Positions 24,412 through 39,400 of a DNA stretch of 64,000 bases are shown here, in pieces. The stretch covers positions 124,001 through 188,000 of the forward strand of contig VZSE01004870.1 in NCBI GenBank assembly GCA_013398275.1. Reading direction: 5' to 3'. This DNA comes from Promerops cafer. Taxonomy: Eukaryota; Chordata; Aves; Passeriformes; Nectariniidae. The notes below the pieces were generated by a model. That model ran no database searches and was not told where the DNA came from. It saw nothing but the letters and a program-made list of their open reading frames with translations. Position numbers and translations under genes: made by a program. The number at the start of each line of letters is the position of its first letter. Within the stretch, counting starts at the first letter, position 1.

Positions 24412-27400
24412 ATGTTTCTTTACAACCTAACGTTGCAGCGTGCCACCGGCATTAGCTTTGCTATCCATGGCAATTTCTCAGGTAATTTTCTCCTCCCTCC
24501 TCATGTCTTGAGGTTTTTTGTATCGTACAAGAAAAAGTAAGTGTTTTACGGTTTGCTTCGGTACCTCTGGGGTTTTTTTTTGCGGGTACATTGTCATTTG
24601 CTCTTGAGTGTTACTTGAGCTGTAGTAGCTTGTAGAAAAACTGAGAGACGTTTGGCTTGATTATTTATCAATCTAATTTATCTGTAGGTTTAGTTTAGTA
24701 TTCTGACCAATTTTCTGGTGTGTTAAAAGATGTTCAGACAATGGTCATACCTAATGTGGTAAATAAGTTTCTTTGAATTTCTCCATGGTAATCCTAAAAT
24801 TGGCATTTGGAAGTTTCCCCTTCTTCCCTTGTAGCGCTTGTTGAAGTCGTGTGTTGTGCTCTGTTGTTGCTGACTCATGCTCATGTTTTGGGTTCTTCAG
24901 GAACCAAACAACAAGAAATTGTTGTGTCCCGGGGCAAGATCCTGGAGTTACTCCGCCCTGATCCCAACACAGGGAAGGTTCACACTCTGCTGACTGTGGA
25001 AGTGTTTGGAGTCATCCGGTCCCTCATGGCCTTTAGGCTGACAGGGGGGACCAAAGACTACATCGTGGTGGGCAGCGATTCGGGGCGCATTGTCATTCTG
25101 GAGTACCAGCCCTCCAAGAACGTGTTTGAGAAGATCCATCAGGAAACCTTTGGCAAGAGTGGATGTCGCAGAATCGTTCCAGGCCAGTACTTGGCTGTGG
25201 ACCCAAAGGGCCGTGCTGTCATGATCAGTAAGTCTCTGTCAGCTTGTGTTCTTACTATTTTTATTTTGTGTCTTGTGGATATTTATTTTGGAGCAGGGTT
25301 CTGCCAGGTATAATTGGAATTGTTTCTCAGGCAGTGTTTTGGGCTGTGAGCTGTGTCAAGGAGTACGCAGGCGTTCAGAATTGTTCCTTGATGCTGGTGG
25401 AATTGCACAAATAAATTGTAATGCTGAACCAAAACAAGTTGTAAAGAGACCAGTTTGCTTAGCAGTGTGCAGAGCCCTGAAGTGTGATGTGTTGGGAGAG
25501 AGGATGGGATTGCAGGTGTCAGTGCTGCAGAGTAGCCAGTCAGTTCCCATGGCCTGAAATGATGTTCTGAGTTCATGTCTCTTCTCTGATATGTCTCATG
25601 GAGACAGCCAGATGCATTTCTGATCAGGCTTCACAGATAGAAGGACACTTGGGAGAATTTTTTTGGTAAGATTCAGCATGAGGTTTATGGAACTTTCTCA
25701 GTTTGCTGAAGGCAGCTCTGTGCAGTGCTGATGGTAGTTTACTAGTATGTCTTTATATTGGGAATACCAGTAAATAATATTATTTATTTTCTAACATGTC
25801 TGGTTTTCCTGGGTGAGAAAGTAGCACAGTCACAGTTGTGCCATACATGTTGATATTTGAGTGGTGTTTTTTATGTTTTGGATGCTGTGTGTCAGGCAAG
25901 GATACATTCTCTTATTTAAAATATTTCTGTGGAAAAGTTGTCATACCAACTGGTTTTAAATAGAGAACATCTGGATGTTTCTTCCCTTGCAGTCTATCAT
26001 CTCTTGTGTGGTAAAAAGAGCGAGTAGATCTGCCTCAAGCCATTGTAGATGGAATAATGTAGCTCAAAGGGTGAGGCTTCGGCTTTAAAGGCCTGAAGTT
26101 GTCATCTTGTGCTTGCAAGCTGAAAGATTTAAAATGAGACATTAGAGGTTAATTGGTGGCACAGAGATAAACACCAGTGGTGAACTTCAGCTGAAGTAAT
26201 GCTGACATTCTCTTGCCAAGTTACAGCTTGATTTTGAGCTGCAGGTATGGTCAGATTTGATTATCAAGTAATGGGCCTCACATGCTGTTGTCCTTCCTTG
26301 CAGGTGCCATTGAAAAGCAGAAGCTGGTGTATATCCTGAACAGAGATGCTGCTGCTCGACTCACCATTTCCTCCCCACTGGAAGCCCACAAGGCCAATAC
26401 CTTGGTCTACCATGTTGTGGGAGTCGATGTGGGGTTTGAAAACCCAATGTTTGCTTGTCTGGAAATGGATTATGAGGTGAGAAGAACTTCATCTCCCTTT
26501 GCTGTCTTTTGACCTTTGTTATTACTATTCTGTTCTTCATCTGTCATTGGGGAGCATTGGCTGCTTCTGCTGTCTGAGTCATCATTTTTGACAAGGTTAC
26601 TGGCTTTTTGTCTTACCTTCAGCCAGAATGGGCAAGTCTCTTCTGTCTTGGTGATTCTTTTTGCTTTTCAACTGAAAAATAAGCCTGTTTTCTTGGTCTG
26701 AACTTCTCTTGTGCAGCTTCCAGGAAGTCTTTTGGCCTCCATTCTGTTGTTACTCAAAACTGTTTTTCCACACATCAGCTTTGCTCCTCCTTGTAATCCT
26801 TTTTTTCAAAGACACCTCCATGTGTTCTGTTTTAGGAAGCAGACAATGATCCAACAGGTGAAGCTGCAGCCAACACACAACAGACATTGACATTTTATGA
26901 ATTGGACTTGGGTTTGAACCACGTTGTCAGGAAATACAGTGAGCCCCTGGAAGAGCATGGCAACTTCCTCATAACAGGTACCACCCACAGAGTTGTTTTT
27001 GCATGGGTCTACTTGTCTCCCATTCCCCAGGAAAACAGTCAATAGTCTTTACATCTTAGGAGTTGTTCCAGTTGTAGTCTGAGCCAGTAGTATAAGTTAA
27101 TTAATTGACCTTGCAGTCAGGTAATGAGGGGTGGTTCACACATGGAAATACACAAGTATTCAATGAAGCAGCTGCAGTTTGAGAGTGCTCCTGAAATTAG
27201 CTGGTAGCAATGCAAAAGGACTTAGTTTTAGTTAATGTTTAGGTGCTGTTGTACTCTCTTAAATGGGATTCCATTAGCTAAAGGCAGTAGATAAATCCAT
27301 GGACTAAAAGCCCACTTTGAGGGGTTGGATTCAAAGCCAGTATAACACCTTCAACCAGGGCAACTGCTGCAGGTTCCTCTCCAAGCACAAAAGATGCTGA

Positions 27401-30400
27401 GCTAGGAGAGCATCTTTGTATGCTTGCCCTGTTGCATCTCCAGTAGGCAGGTGTCAGACAGACACCAAATACTGTGCTGAATCTGTTTGATGATATGATT
27501 TGTTACACTGAGATCACAGACTATGGTTTTAGAAACGCTTCTGTTAACTAAAGATGTTAATCCATCCGATGGATTTTTCTACAAGCAAACATGCCAGAAA
27601 CCCAAGGATTGTGTTTAACTGACAAGTTGCTAGTGTGGTATTTTGGGTGTGTCATGGCTTTCTAGACAAGAATAAGCCAGGAAGGATAAAACTGAAACAA
27701 TTTGTCAGAAACTGCATCCTTCCAGGTCCCCTGATTCCATCTGCCCTGTTCTCATGGTGGCACAGGCAGCTGTACTCAGTCTTTTGTCTTTTCAATAAGA
27801 GCAAATTTGTATATGCAGGGTGATGGAGAGTACTGGAAATGACGTTGCTGTAAAGAAAACCAAATGTTCTGCAGGCAGCCAGTCAGAACTGTGGTAAAGG
27901 CTTTTCTTCTAATAATTTTCTTTCAGTTCCTGGTGGTTCTGATGGCCCCAGCGGGGTGCTGATCTGTTCTGAAAACTATATTACTTACAAAAACTTTGGT
28001 GACCAGCCTGATATCAGATGCCCAATTCCCAGGAGACGGGTGAGAATTTTTTAATGTTATGGATGCTTGGAATTTGCCTTTCAAAGTTAAGGGCATCAGG
28101 AATGTTTTAAAGTAAGAAAAAAGGAGTTAAAAACACATTGGCTTATTTACCTCACCTGGCTCTGTGTTCTCTGGGAGGGAGGACTGGGGTGGGCATAGCC
28201 TGAAGTGATGAGTGTGGTTCATGTCTCTTCTCTGAGATTTATACTGGAGATACTCCAAAGACTCTGATCAGGCAGCACTGTCAGTGCACGATAGGATTAC
28301 TTGAGATGCTGAATGGTGGCAATTGTAGATGCAGGTGAATTCAACAACTGCTCTGTTTCATCTAAGGCTGCTTTCTCTCTCTGGTTTTGGGAATGCAGTG
28401 CTTTGAACACCTGCCAAGGTGCTCAAAACCAGCTGTGTGTGGGTTACAGCCCTTTCCTGTGTTTTTGGCTTTGATATGTGAGAGTTGCCTGGAGAGGAGA
28501 GTACAAAAAATGAGGGATGATGCTTAGGCACAGTGTCCCAGCTGTATGTCCTTCTGGGGCACAGATGTACCAAGGGTGACTACGGGTGTAACGAAGGGAT
28601 GTGCTTTGTGTTAAAAGCCTTCTTACGTGCTGTGAGCACTTAAGGCACCTGTGAAATGGAAATACTTCAGTCAGTGAAATCACCTCTGCGCTTGTCAGGT
28701 AATTCCACCATTGACTTCCACTGTCTTTCCTGACAGAATGACTTGGATGACCCAGAGAGGGGTATGATTTTTGTCTGCTCTGCTACACATAAGACCAAAT
28801 CCATGTTCTTCTTCCTGGCCCAGACAGAGCAGGGAGACATCTTCAAAATTACTCTGGAGACTGATGAAGACATGGTAAGCCTCATATGAATGCAGAAGCA
28901 TTAATTGACAAGAGACCTTAGTCTATTACTTTCTCTCAGGTGATATGTATTTACTGTTGTGAGTTTAGCTGTGTAAGGGCACGTGCTTGACGTGATTTGT
29001 AATACAGTTAACACTGGTCACAACTGTGGCTATTACTTATAATGAGACACGGTGAAAGGTTTGCAAAATCCTGTGAGGATTAACCTGCATTCACTTGAGC
29101 ATACTTAAAATGTTCTAGAGGTGGCCATTTCTTTAAAAGATATAAACTGTGGTCCATAAACCTCCTGGAGAGTATCTCAATAACTTATTCTGCGGAACTT
29201 AGCTTCCCTGGATTTCAGCAAGTACCCTCTAGTCTCTTAATTGAGTATTTACATGCTGCAATCAGTATTTTTGCAAGCTGAGGTACCTAGCTTGGTACAG
29301 CTGGTCTGTGAGTTGAACACAGGCTTGCAGTGGCTTGCTGCTGCTTGTTTTAGTATTCTGCTCTGAAGAGATCTCCGCTGCAGTGCGATTAGTTGGGTTT
29401 TTTGAATAAATGTTGAATGTTAATTTCTCCATCTAAACATGTCATATTTGGTACAGGGGATGATGTGTAGCAGGCACCAAGCCTGCCAGAGTTCAAGGAG
29501 TGTTTGGACAATGATCTCAGACACATGGTGTGATTTTTGGGGTTGCTCTGTGCAGAGCCGGGAGTGGCACTTGATAATCCTTGTCAGTCCCTTCCAACTC
29601 GGAATACTCTGTGATTCTGTGATGTTCAAGTGCCTGAAGATTGTTCTTGGATGTTTAACCAACAGCTGTTGTGACCATATCAAATTTAGAAATTTACTCA
29701 GGACAGTTGTTTTCCTAATGCTGGAGAATGGCTAGTGTGCAGTGAAGCAAATTCCTTTTCTCTTAAGCATCTTGCTATTTTTACAGCTTTTGTTTTCTAA
29801 ATTGACTCAGTGTTACAAAAGGCAGAAAGTCTTGGAATAAAACAGGAATCCTGGCTTGTGTGTTCAAATAGTCTGTTGGATTTTGGGATTTATAACCTGG
29901 TGCCCCAAACAACTGATGTGTTAAGCCTGGCCTGCTCCTGCTTTATTTCTTTGGAGAAGATAGCTGGGCAGATGTTTTATTAAATCACACACATGGAGCT
30001 CCAGTACTTCACCATCACAGTCACATCTTCATCTGCTTTCAGGTAACAGAGATTCGACTGAAGTACTTTGACACTGTTCCTGTTGCTGCTGCCATGTGTG
30101 TGCTGAAAACAGGGTTTCTCTTTGTGGCATCTGAATTTGGAAACCAGTGAGTAAACAATTCTACATCAGTGTTTTTCCCCTGAAACAGACTGGTTCTGTT
30201 CAGGCCTGCAAACTGTCCCTTGAACTTACTGTGCATAGAAAGACAATATCTCTGATTTAATGGGTAAATTAGTGCTTTGTTCAGAGGGCTTGAGAACAGT
30301 TGGATTAGACTATGAATAGGGGAATTTTCTTGTTTGAACTCGGATTAGATGATGAAGTGCAGAGAACAAAAGGTTACTTGCTGTTGCAGCAGGTTTTGGG

Positions 30401-33400
30401 AAAATTGAGCACTTGCTGTTTGTGTAGGGTTTATCACATATCTAGATGAATTACCTTTTCAGTTAGTTTGATAGTTTTGAATTCTTGTGTGTATGGCCCA
30501 CTCAGAAGTAAATAGGGTTTCTTATAGTAGCTGTATTCCTTTCCTTACTAGATGAACACTTGAGGCTTTCTCTTAATTCATATTTGGGCTTTTAAATAAC
30601 TCTAAAGGATCATTCACACCTTTGAAGTTTAGCTTAACTGTGTGTGTGGGGGGGGATTCTCAGGAGTGGAGATTTTCCTGACTGTATCTGCAGTCAGCCA
30701 CCTGAGGGAGCCCCAGCCAGTTTGCTGGACTGAATCTGAATTGAGGAAGCCATATTCGGGCTTTATTAAAACCAGGAAGTAACTTGGTGTATCTTTCTGT
30801 GGGTTTTTTTGTTTTTTATATCTTCTCTGAAGTTTTATTTGATTGTTGTGTTATTTAGGCTCATAAATTGGAATAGGGAATGTGGTTAAAAATAGTATGG
30901 TTAAAAAGGTGAGAGTGTTCCAATAAAATAACTGTGGAGTTGAAGTCTTAGCCATTGGCCTTGCTTTTGGCCTCAGCTGTCAGTTGGTGCTTTGGTTTTA
31001 ACACTAGAATATCTGAAAGGTTCAAGGGTAAACAAAACACTGAAACTCTGAGATGCTTTGCCAGTGACAGCTGCAAATGTGAAGGGCTGAAGCTGGGAGG
31101 TTGTGGGTGGGTTTCTTGTTCATGGGTTTTGGGGTTTTTTTTCTTTGCAGGCCTCTCATTCTTTTTAAATATTTTGTCACCCAGAAGATAATGCTTAAAG
31201 CCAGATATTAATAACTGTACAATGTACGGTTGGATTTCTTTCTTCCCCACTACCTAAATGTCTGATTAAACCTTGCTTAAAGAAGGCTGCATGAGCCTTG
31301 CTCTGAACATGCTGACACTCTTCTTTCTGTCTCAAGTTACCTGTACCAGATAGCTCACCTGGGGGACGATGATGAGGAGCCAGAGTTTTCCTCTGCCATG
31401 CCTCTTGAGGAAGGAGATACATTCTTTTTTCAGCCACGACCTCTGAAGAACCTGGTGCTGGTGGATGAGTTGGACAGTTTGTCTCCTATTCTGTGTTGTC
31501 AGGTATGTTGCCATCAGCAAGTTCCTGTTTACTGCATGTGTAAGTGGAGTCACCAGCTGTGCTATTCCAGGTTTCCAGAAATTCTGCTCCAAGTAGAGAC
31601 TCATAGAAAGGCAAATCTGCAGAGGTCTCAGGCAGCTGCCTGAGATTGGTACCTAGCCTGGTAGCTTTTGATTCCTGTGGCAATAAATATGTATCTAAAC
31701 ACAGGGTGTCAGCCAATTATGCTGTTATGCTTCTCTGTTGACCATCAGACCAGTTCTTTGCAAAGAGTTTGGGTAAAACCTAACATGCAGGGCAGCAGCT
31801 GGAACACCCCATGGTGTCTCCACAGCTTTTGGTGTTTGAAAAAACATTCTTGAAGCAATATCTAGTGTGATATATGGATGTAGTTTTATTTTCTTGTTCC
31901 ATGGATGTTGTTTTGACACTTTTTCTCCACACAGATAGCAGATTTGGCCAATGAAGACACACCCCAGTTGTATGTGGCCTGTGGTCGGGGGCCCAGGTCT
32001 TCCCTGAGGGTTTTAAGACATGGACTTGAGGTAAGACATCCAGCACTTTAGAAGTAAACAACCTGAGAGATGAGGATGGTGTGAGGAAATCCTTGAAATA
32101 AAGGTGCTGAAATGAGGGGATTCTCCTTTTGCTGTAGTCTGGAGAGCTACTTTCTCTTGCTTCTTGAGATATAATAGAAGGGTTGTACTGTTTTTTCTTA
32201 CAGTTTCAAAGGCTTTTTGTTTACTTGACTTCAACAAAACCTGCATTTTTTCTCTTCTAATACTTGAGTGTATTGAGCTGGAACATTCCTGGTGTCTGCC
32301 AGCTGCTGTTGATCTCTGCTGGAGGTGGATGACCTTGTTTTAAAGCTGATCATCCAGAGCAATGATGTTGCCATGTCATTGCTGACCATATTTTGCCCTG
32401 TAGCACATCCGGCATGGGCTGAGAGCATCAGAATTGGGAATTGTTAGCTTTCCTGCCCAGTTGTGGGAAAGCTTAAAAACTGCTGGTGGTTTGATTGCTT
32501 ACTCTAGTAAGTCTAAACATCTGTTTGCAAAAGAACCTTTTTCCTGTTTACTCTTAGGTATCCGAAATGGCCGTCTCAGAGCTGCCTGGTAACCCCAATG
32601 CTGTATGGACTGTGAGGAGACATGTTGAAGGTATGCAGTATTTTTCTGAAGCACAGGGAAGTCATAATGTTTTTGTGTGTGTTTTGTTGTTGTTTTCTGT
32701 TTTTCTGTCCAAGGAGGTAGGAATGGTGCTGCGTGATGCTTGTGTGCCATCCCCAGAAATTGTGGTTTGAGTCAGCAGCCACCTGCTTGTCTTTAGAAGC
32801 CACCCACCCTCTGGTCCCCTCGTATTGTCACACTTCCTTTTGACAAAGAAGCAGCTGCCTGCAGCTGCATCCATCACCCAGTATGCTGTGTCAGCTGTAG
32901 ATTTGCAGCCTGAAGCTGCTGAACTTCTCATGCATTCCCACTTCCCATAAGTTTTTGCCCATAAGTTCTTGCTCAAGGATCAGCAGGCAGCAGCTATTCT
33001 TGTTGTTGGAGCGTACTCACTATTCTTCATGTGTGTGTTGACAACTGCAGTAATCAGCTCTTTGTGAGAGAGTGGGATACAAATTATGGAACAAAAATGA
33101 TAAATCGGCAACAGTGTCTGTATTTTATTATTTACTTCTGTGCATATCTGTAAAAAACCACTCTGGACTAGGACATACTCTCTATTCAAAAGCCAGCAGC
33201 GTGTAGAAGGTTGGTGATTCTGGGAAGATCAAGATTACAGGTTGGCAGAATATACTGGACTGGGGATTTGGTTGGTTGTTGGGGTTTTTTAAATTTCATG
33301 ATCTAAAATAATAGCCTTACTGATGTACAAGGGGAAATGTAGTTCCTTCTCCTGCCTTTCTTTTGATGGTGAGAGGAGAACTGCACAGAAACACCTAAAA

Positions 33401-36400
33401 AGCTTGTAGGGAATCTGTACTGGGTACTGGCAGTCTCAGGGATTATTTCCCAAGCAGTGCTTTGTATAACTCTCACAAAGACTTCCCTAGGTTTATGCGC
33501 GGGATCTAGAAAGGCCAGATTGTTGCAATAGAGGCCTTAGCCTGCTATGGTGACATGATACCTTGTATTTAAGCAGAGCAGTGTGTCTTCCAGGGAACCA
33601 GTAACTGTGTGCGAATTTCAAATTCTGCAGTGGGATTTACCTTGCCATGTGAGACCTGCCATGAATTACTGTGCTCATGTCCTGAGACTCATGTACTGCC
33701 TAAGCAACAAGGGAGGAACTTTGAGCATAAAGTGTCTTCATGTCCCCTGGAAATAAAAGGGTCAAAAGGAAAATATTTCCACAGTTCATACAAAAAAAAT
33801 ACTTGGTTTTCTGAAAAGATGCGTTTCAGTTTGTTGAAAACCTTTTCTCTGGCATTCTGGAAAAGAAGTTGGTAAGATTTTCTTCCTCTGAGGACTGGAG
33901 GATTCTGACATCACCTTACAGTTTTAAAGTCTTTTCTCTTGGGGTTCCAGAAGAAGACTGACTTTTCAGGAGGTAAAGGACCATTGACGATCTGCAGGAA
34001 TTGGACCAGTCTCATTGCCTGCTCTTCTTTCCACCTTCCAAATTCTCCAAGTTTCACCATGATCATCTCCATGATTTCAGAAAGGCTGGAATCTGTAGCT
34101 GTTAAGCTGTGCTACTCACTGAATACAGTTTATAGTTCTGTGAAACTGATCCCCAAGTTCCAATTCTTAGAATTCAGAAATTATTTTAGTGGGTTTTAAT
34201 CAGAAAGAGTGCAGAACCTTTTCAAACATGTATGTAATCTTTAAAGTGCCCTTGAGGGCTCAGTTGGCAGTTTGGGGTTGCCCGGCTCTGCCTCAGTGTT
34301 GCAGTGTGTGAGTGCTGCAAGGCCTCTGTAAGAAACACCTGGGTCTGCAGTCTTCAAAGCAAATACTAACCTTGGCTGGTACGTGGTGATACTCACTACC
34401 AATACCAAGCCTTTTTTTTTCTTCCACAGGTGGCTGGTGGTGGAGGTGCTGATCACCACAGGTGTGTACCTACTGCTAGGGGCTACAGTACCACAGGTTA
34501 ACCACAGAGAATCCCAACAGCATGGGGCTACAGTTATGCTAAGCACTTCAGTAAACAAGTTCTAGAAACTGGTGTGTAGTTGAAGATTGTTGCTTTTCAA
34601 GTTCGGTAGCTGAGGAGTAGAAAGCAGATCTCAGTCCATCTTGCAGTCCTTGGGAAGCAAAACAATCAACTGTGTCTCTGTGGGACAGTCAGTTCTTGCT
34701 AAAATTGGATGTGTGTGTTTTTGGGGTATTTTCAGCTCTCTTGTAGACCAAGATTAGGCTCCCAGCTGCTTTGTACAGACCTCCAAGAGAAAAAGATCAA
34801 GTGTGCTCGGAGCATTTGTAGGTATTGCTGGCATGGGAATGTCCCGTGGTTATGGGATTCATCTGGCTGTGAGACAGAAGTGGGTAGAATTTGCACCAAA
34901 CCCTCTATTCCAGTTGAGTATCTGTGGGTGTAGGTGTGTGCTCTGCTGTGTTGACAGATGGGAGCTGGGAGCTAAGATTCAGCATTCCCTACCTGGCACT
35001 CTTGCTGGAGGAGCAGTGTGCAGTGCGTCAGCGCTGCGGAGTCGCCGCGCAGTAGTAAACAGAAGCCCAGGAAAATGTGCTGTCATCCCCTCAGAGTCTG
35101 TTAGCTGAGAGTGATCCTGAGCTCTGACACTACTCACCAGTTTGCTCACCAAACTCCTCTGAGCTCGTGGTGACTGCATTTGTATCGGTGCAAATTCAGA
35201 TGCTGCGGAGCATGAGAACGCTGTCAGGACTGGACTGGCATATAAGAATGGAATTCTCATGGACTAACTCAAACTGAATCCATGACAAGTAATAAAAAGC
35301 ACAGTAGTGTAGAGTTCATGGACTGAAATGTCATGTTTTCATAACTGGTTGTGATGTGTGCATGAAGCTGCAGGAAACTTGCAATGCATGTTTAGGAGAA
35401 TGAGTCCAGCTGTGGCTCTTCAGAGTCATTAAAATGTCTCTTACTCACTGAAAGGAGCTGACTGGTGCAATTAGAACAGTAATAAGCATCTCTGAAGTCT
35501 TGTGTCTGCATACAAAATTATGTCTATCTGTTCAAAACTCTGGGGAGCCTGATGTTTTGCTTGGGATTGTGCAGAGCTAAGTAGATATCTTTTCATATTA
35601 AAATCTGTAGATCTTTTTCTAACTGAAAACACTTCTGAGTGTGCTCTAGGGATTTAGTCCTCTTAATTTCAACTAGGCTGCTATATTTTCTAAACCAAAA
35701 TTTTATTGTTTGAACCTAGATGTGTGTCTTACTCACTGACTTAATTCTGGTAAATCAAACCCTTTATTTCAAAAGCTTCAGCAGAGAGTCATTAAGCAAA
35801 ACAGACTTCTAACAAAAATGCACTTGTCACCATTATTGACACAGACTTAAAGGCATGCTCTAATATAAATGTAAGCCAATGGAAAGAAAGAGCTAAAAAA
35901 GTATTGAGAGGTAGGAATGAGTTTTCGTTTAGAGTAGGACTAAGGGAATCTGTTTTGTTTTCAGATGGGAGTTCTTTGTCCTATTCCAAATCACATGCTT
36001 AAACCTCCAGCTGGGACACAGTAGTTTATCATGAGAATTGACAGCCCCCAGGGAGGAAGGCAGCAGCTCTGAAGTAATTTGGAAAGCAACAGTCGTCTTT
36101 GAAATGGAATTCTTAGAACATCCTGTCTATGGCATATTTATGAATCAAATGCTTAGCCTGTGAACTGCTAGAAACTCCATGATTGAGGAATTCTTGTAGA
36201 CTTCTGGTGTTGAAAAATTTGTGCAAGTTTGTAGGAGAAATTGCTGTTCAGTGTAGAAAAGAAGCAGTGTGTGTGTCTTGCTGAACTCTTATCATCTGCT
36301 GTTAATGTTGGAGGAATTCTCCTGTTTAGCCAAGTGTTCAAGTCATTGGTGTTACTAATGAGGTTCTCTTTGAAGATCCAGTTCTTGCTTTCTCATTCCC

Positions 36401-39400
36401 CCAAATGGACCAGTTCCTGTTTGTAGGGTTTTGGAGCTGTTTGAGGTTATAGGCTGTGACCAGTTAATAGAGTAGTAACAGAGTTCATGCCACAGACTTC
36501 TGTTGAAATTGCTTTAGTTACACAGAACTCTTCAGTTTGATCAGAGCTGTGGTCTGTATACCAGATGTTGCAGGGAAGAATGATGGGGGTTTTTTAAATT
36601 TTCACTTGCTTATTTTAAACTGTATGTAAGAACTTTTTGTTATAAACGTGACACAGCAGGTTTGGCAATGCTTCCATCTAAACAGGGTGGATAAGAAAAG
36701 CATTATTAGTTCTTGAAGCATTGGTTTTGGATAACCCAGCTTGGGTTCTTTAAGCTGCTGCACAGTATTTTGTGTCATCCTGTTTCCATCCCAGTGAGAC
36801 CCCTCTATTTTCTTTTTCTGTTAGTTATTAGCCACTTCTCCCACATTTGAAAATTATGGAGAGTCTCCTTTCAAGGGCAGAAACTGACAGCTCTCTTACA
36901 TCCTCACCTCCACTAGATATGCTGTGGTGCCCAGGTCTGAGCTTTGGGTTGAGTTGGGTTAAAATAAGGAATTTTCTTTTTAAGAAATAACAGTTGCATG
37001 ACAACAGCAGCAGAAGTGGAGTTGCTTCTCTGAGGCAATCTTATTTCTCTTCCAAGGCTCCTGGCTCCATTTCCCAATAGACTTCATTGTTTCTGTTGCT
37101 TTTGTTATTCAGTTTTAATGAGATTGTTCTCTTCCCCTCTTAAGACCTATGGCTTTCTGCCGAGTGAAAGCAGACAGCAATAAACTGGGACATTTGCTTT
37201 ACCCAGTTCTACTACCCTCATTTCCCACAAAGTTTCCCTATTTCCAAAGGAGCTCTTAAGATTATTTTCATTAGCATAGCTCCTCCATGTCCAAGCTACA
37301 AGAGTCTCTCATGCATCCCCTTTGGGAGAAGCCAGTACTGAGGATTACAGAGCAAACACTGACCTTTGCTTCTGTTAGGATAAATGACAGTATTGCAACT
37401 ATCTTAAAAATGTAATTGTTTCTTATCCCAGGAGACTCTCACAGTGTGAATGGAAGCCAGTTGAGCTTCTGGAGGGGGGTAGAGCAACTTTAACCCTGAA
37501 TTCTGCTGCAATCCACCCTAATTGTTCTCTGCAGCCTTTTATTGTGTGGCTGCTAGATAGAGATTGTGGTCCTGCAACCTCCTGTGTGCAACATCTGTGG
37601 TGTGGTTTCTGCAGATAGTCCTTATGTTCAAATTTTTGGCGTAGAATATTTTGTTTGACTTTGTTGGGTGTTAAATCTGGATTCAGCTCCTTGGGTGAGG
37701 GGGGACAACTGTCTTAAAGGCTTCAAGAACTTGAGCGTTCTTTGAAAAAAATATACAAGAATCTTGCTTGCCAGAATCCAGAGTATTGTGAATTGACTGT
37801 GGATCTGGACCATGGTTTGATCCCTGGCTCGGTCTTGCATTGTTTGGAGTCTGGCAGTGGCTGGCTTTTGGACAGCATGTCCTACAGCAAACTTGGGCAA
37901 TACTGTCAGCAGCTGTAATTATCACAGGAATTCTGCTGAAGAGTAACTGCTAGACATTTGTCAGACTGCTGATTGTGTTGGGAAGCCTTGCATTTATTAA
38001 ATCAGCACTCTTTTTTTTTCCCCTGTCTCCCTTGACCAGATGAATTTGATGCCTACATTATTGTATCCTTCGTAAACGCCACACTGGTGCTGTCTATCGG
38101 AGAGACTGTAGAAGAAGTGACTGACTCTGGATTCCTGGGTACTACACCCACATTGTCCTGCTCTCTTCTTGGTGATGATGCTTTGGTACAGGTAATGGAA
38201 AGCTGCTTCTTACATGTCTGCTATGTCTGCCACTCTCAGCTTGCTGCATGGGTGTGATTTCTGCAGTAGTGCAACACGTGTCTAAAGATGTGGATTGGCA
38301 GAGAATGATGCTGATTCAGCCTTTCCCTTTTTATATCTTGCTAAGTGAAACTGGACCAGTTCAAAATGGTCCTAAATATCCTTCAGTAGTTCCTTGCTGT
38401 GGTTGAAAGATGCAGTTCTCCCAGCTGGCAAGTATCATGCAGCTGGTTCGGCCTGGTGCACAGTTGATGGATCACTGGCTGCCAGGAGCAGTTCTTGTCT
38501 TCGGCTTCTGCCGAGTCAGAACTGCCAGTGAAAGGGGAGTTGTGAAGAGATGGTAAATACAGAATTGGTGTGACCATTTTTTCGTTCAGGTTTATCCAGA
38601 TGGGATCCGGCACATCCGAGCAGATAAGAGAGTAAATGAATGGAAGACACCAGGGAAGAAAACCATTGTAAAATGTGCTGTGAACCAAAGACAAGTAGTG
38701 ATAGCACTGACTGGAGGAGAACTGGTTTACTTTGAGATGGACCCGGTATGTGTGTTAATGTTGTGAATGAGTTTGGAGGGAGGAGTGAGGTATAGGTTAT
38801 GCCAGGGATTGATCCTTGATCAGACCTGCAGAAAAAGATTCAGTAGTAGAGCATTCTACTGGAATGGGTAGATCAAAGCCCTGTGTATCCAGAGTGTGTC
38901 TATCTGAGGTAATATAATGGCTAATTAAAGTCTCTGAAGCTTATAATTGAGCCTGAAAATTGTGTATGTGTGCTCTTGCTCTTCTGGTTCTTCCAATTGT
39001 AGCTGAAATAAATTTTTTAGAAATTGTGATGTTGTTTATATAACAAATCCAAAGCATTGTTTAAAAACAAAGTATCTAATTAGTAAGTCATAAGTTTTTC
39101 TTTCTCAGTCAGGACAGCTGAATGAGTACACGGAGAGAAAGGAGATGTCAGCCGACGTCGTTTGCATGAGCCTGGCCAACGTTCCCCCTGGGGAGCAGCG
39201 GTCCCGGTTCCTTGCTGTTGGACTGGTGGACAACACTGTCAGAATTATTTCACTTGACCCTTCGGTGAGTAGCTGTGCTTTTTTTGGCCTTTCATTGGTT
39301 TGAAATGTTCAGAAGGATCTTCCAGAGGTGGTCTGTATCCATCCAAACTGTCTTTCCATATTCAAGTGGGTGAGCAGGAACGGACAGTTTGCATGGCTTT

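Noticed and set aside
30330..30400. GATGATGAAG in an SF3B3 intron as a third C/D snoRNA
   Set aside because: A C-box-like motif is present, but no terminal stem or paired D box could be found around it.
33609..34558. Open frames in the large SF3B3 intron as a nested gene
   Set aside because: Frames are short, have no matching splice structure and no recognisable domain.
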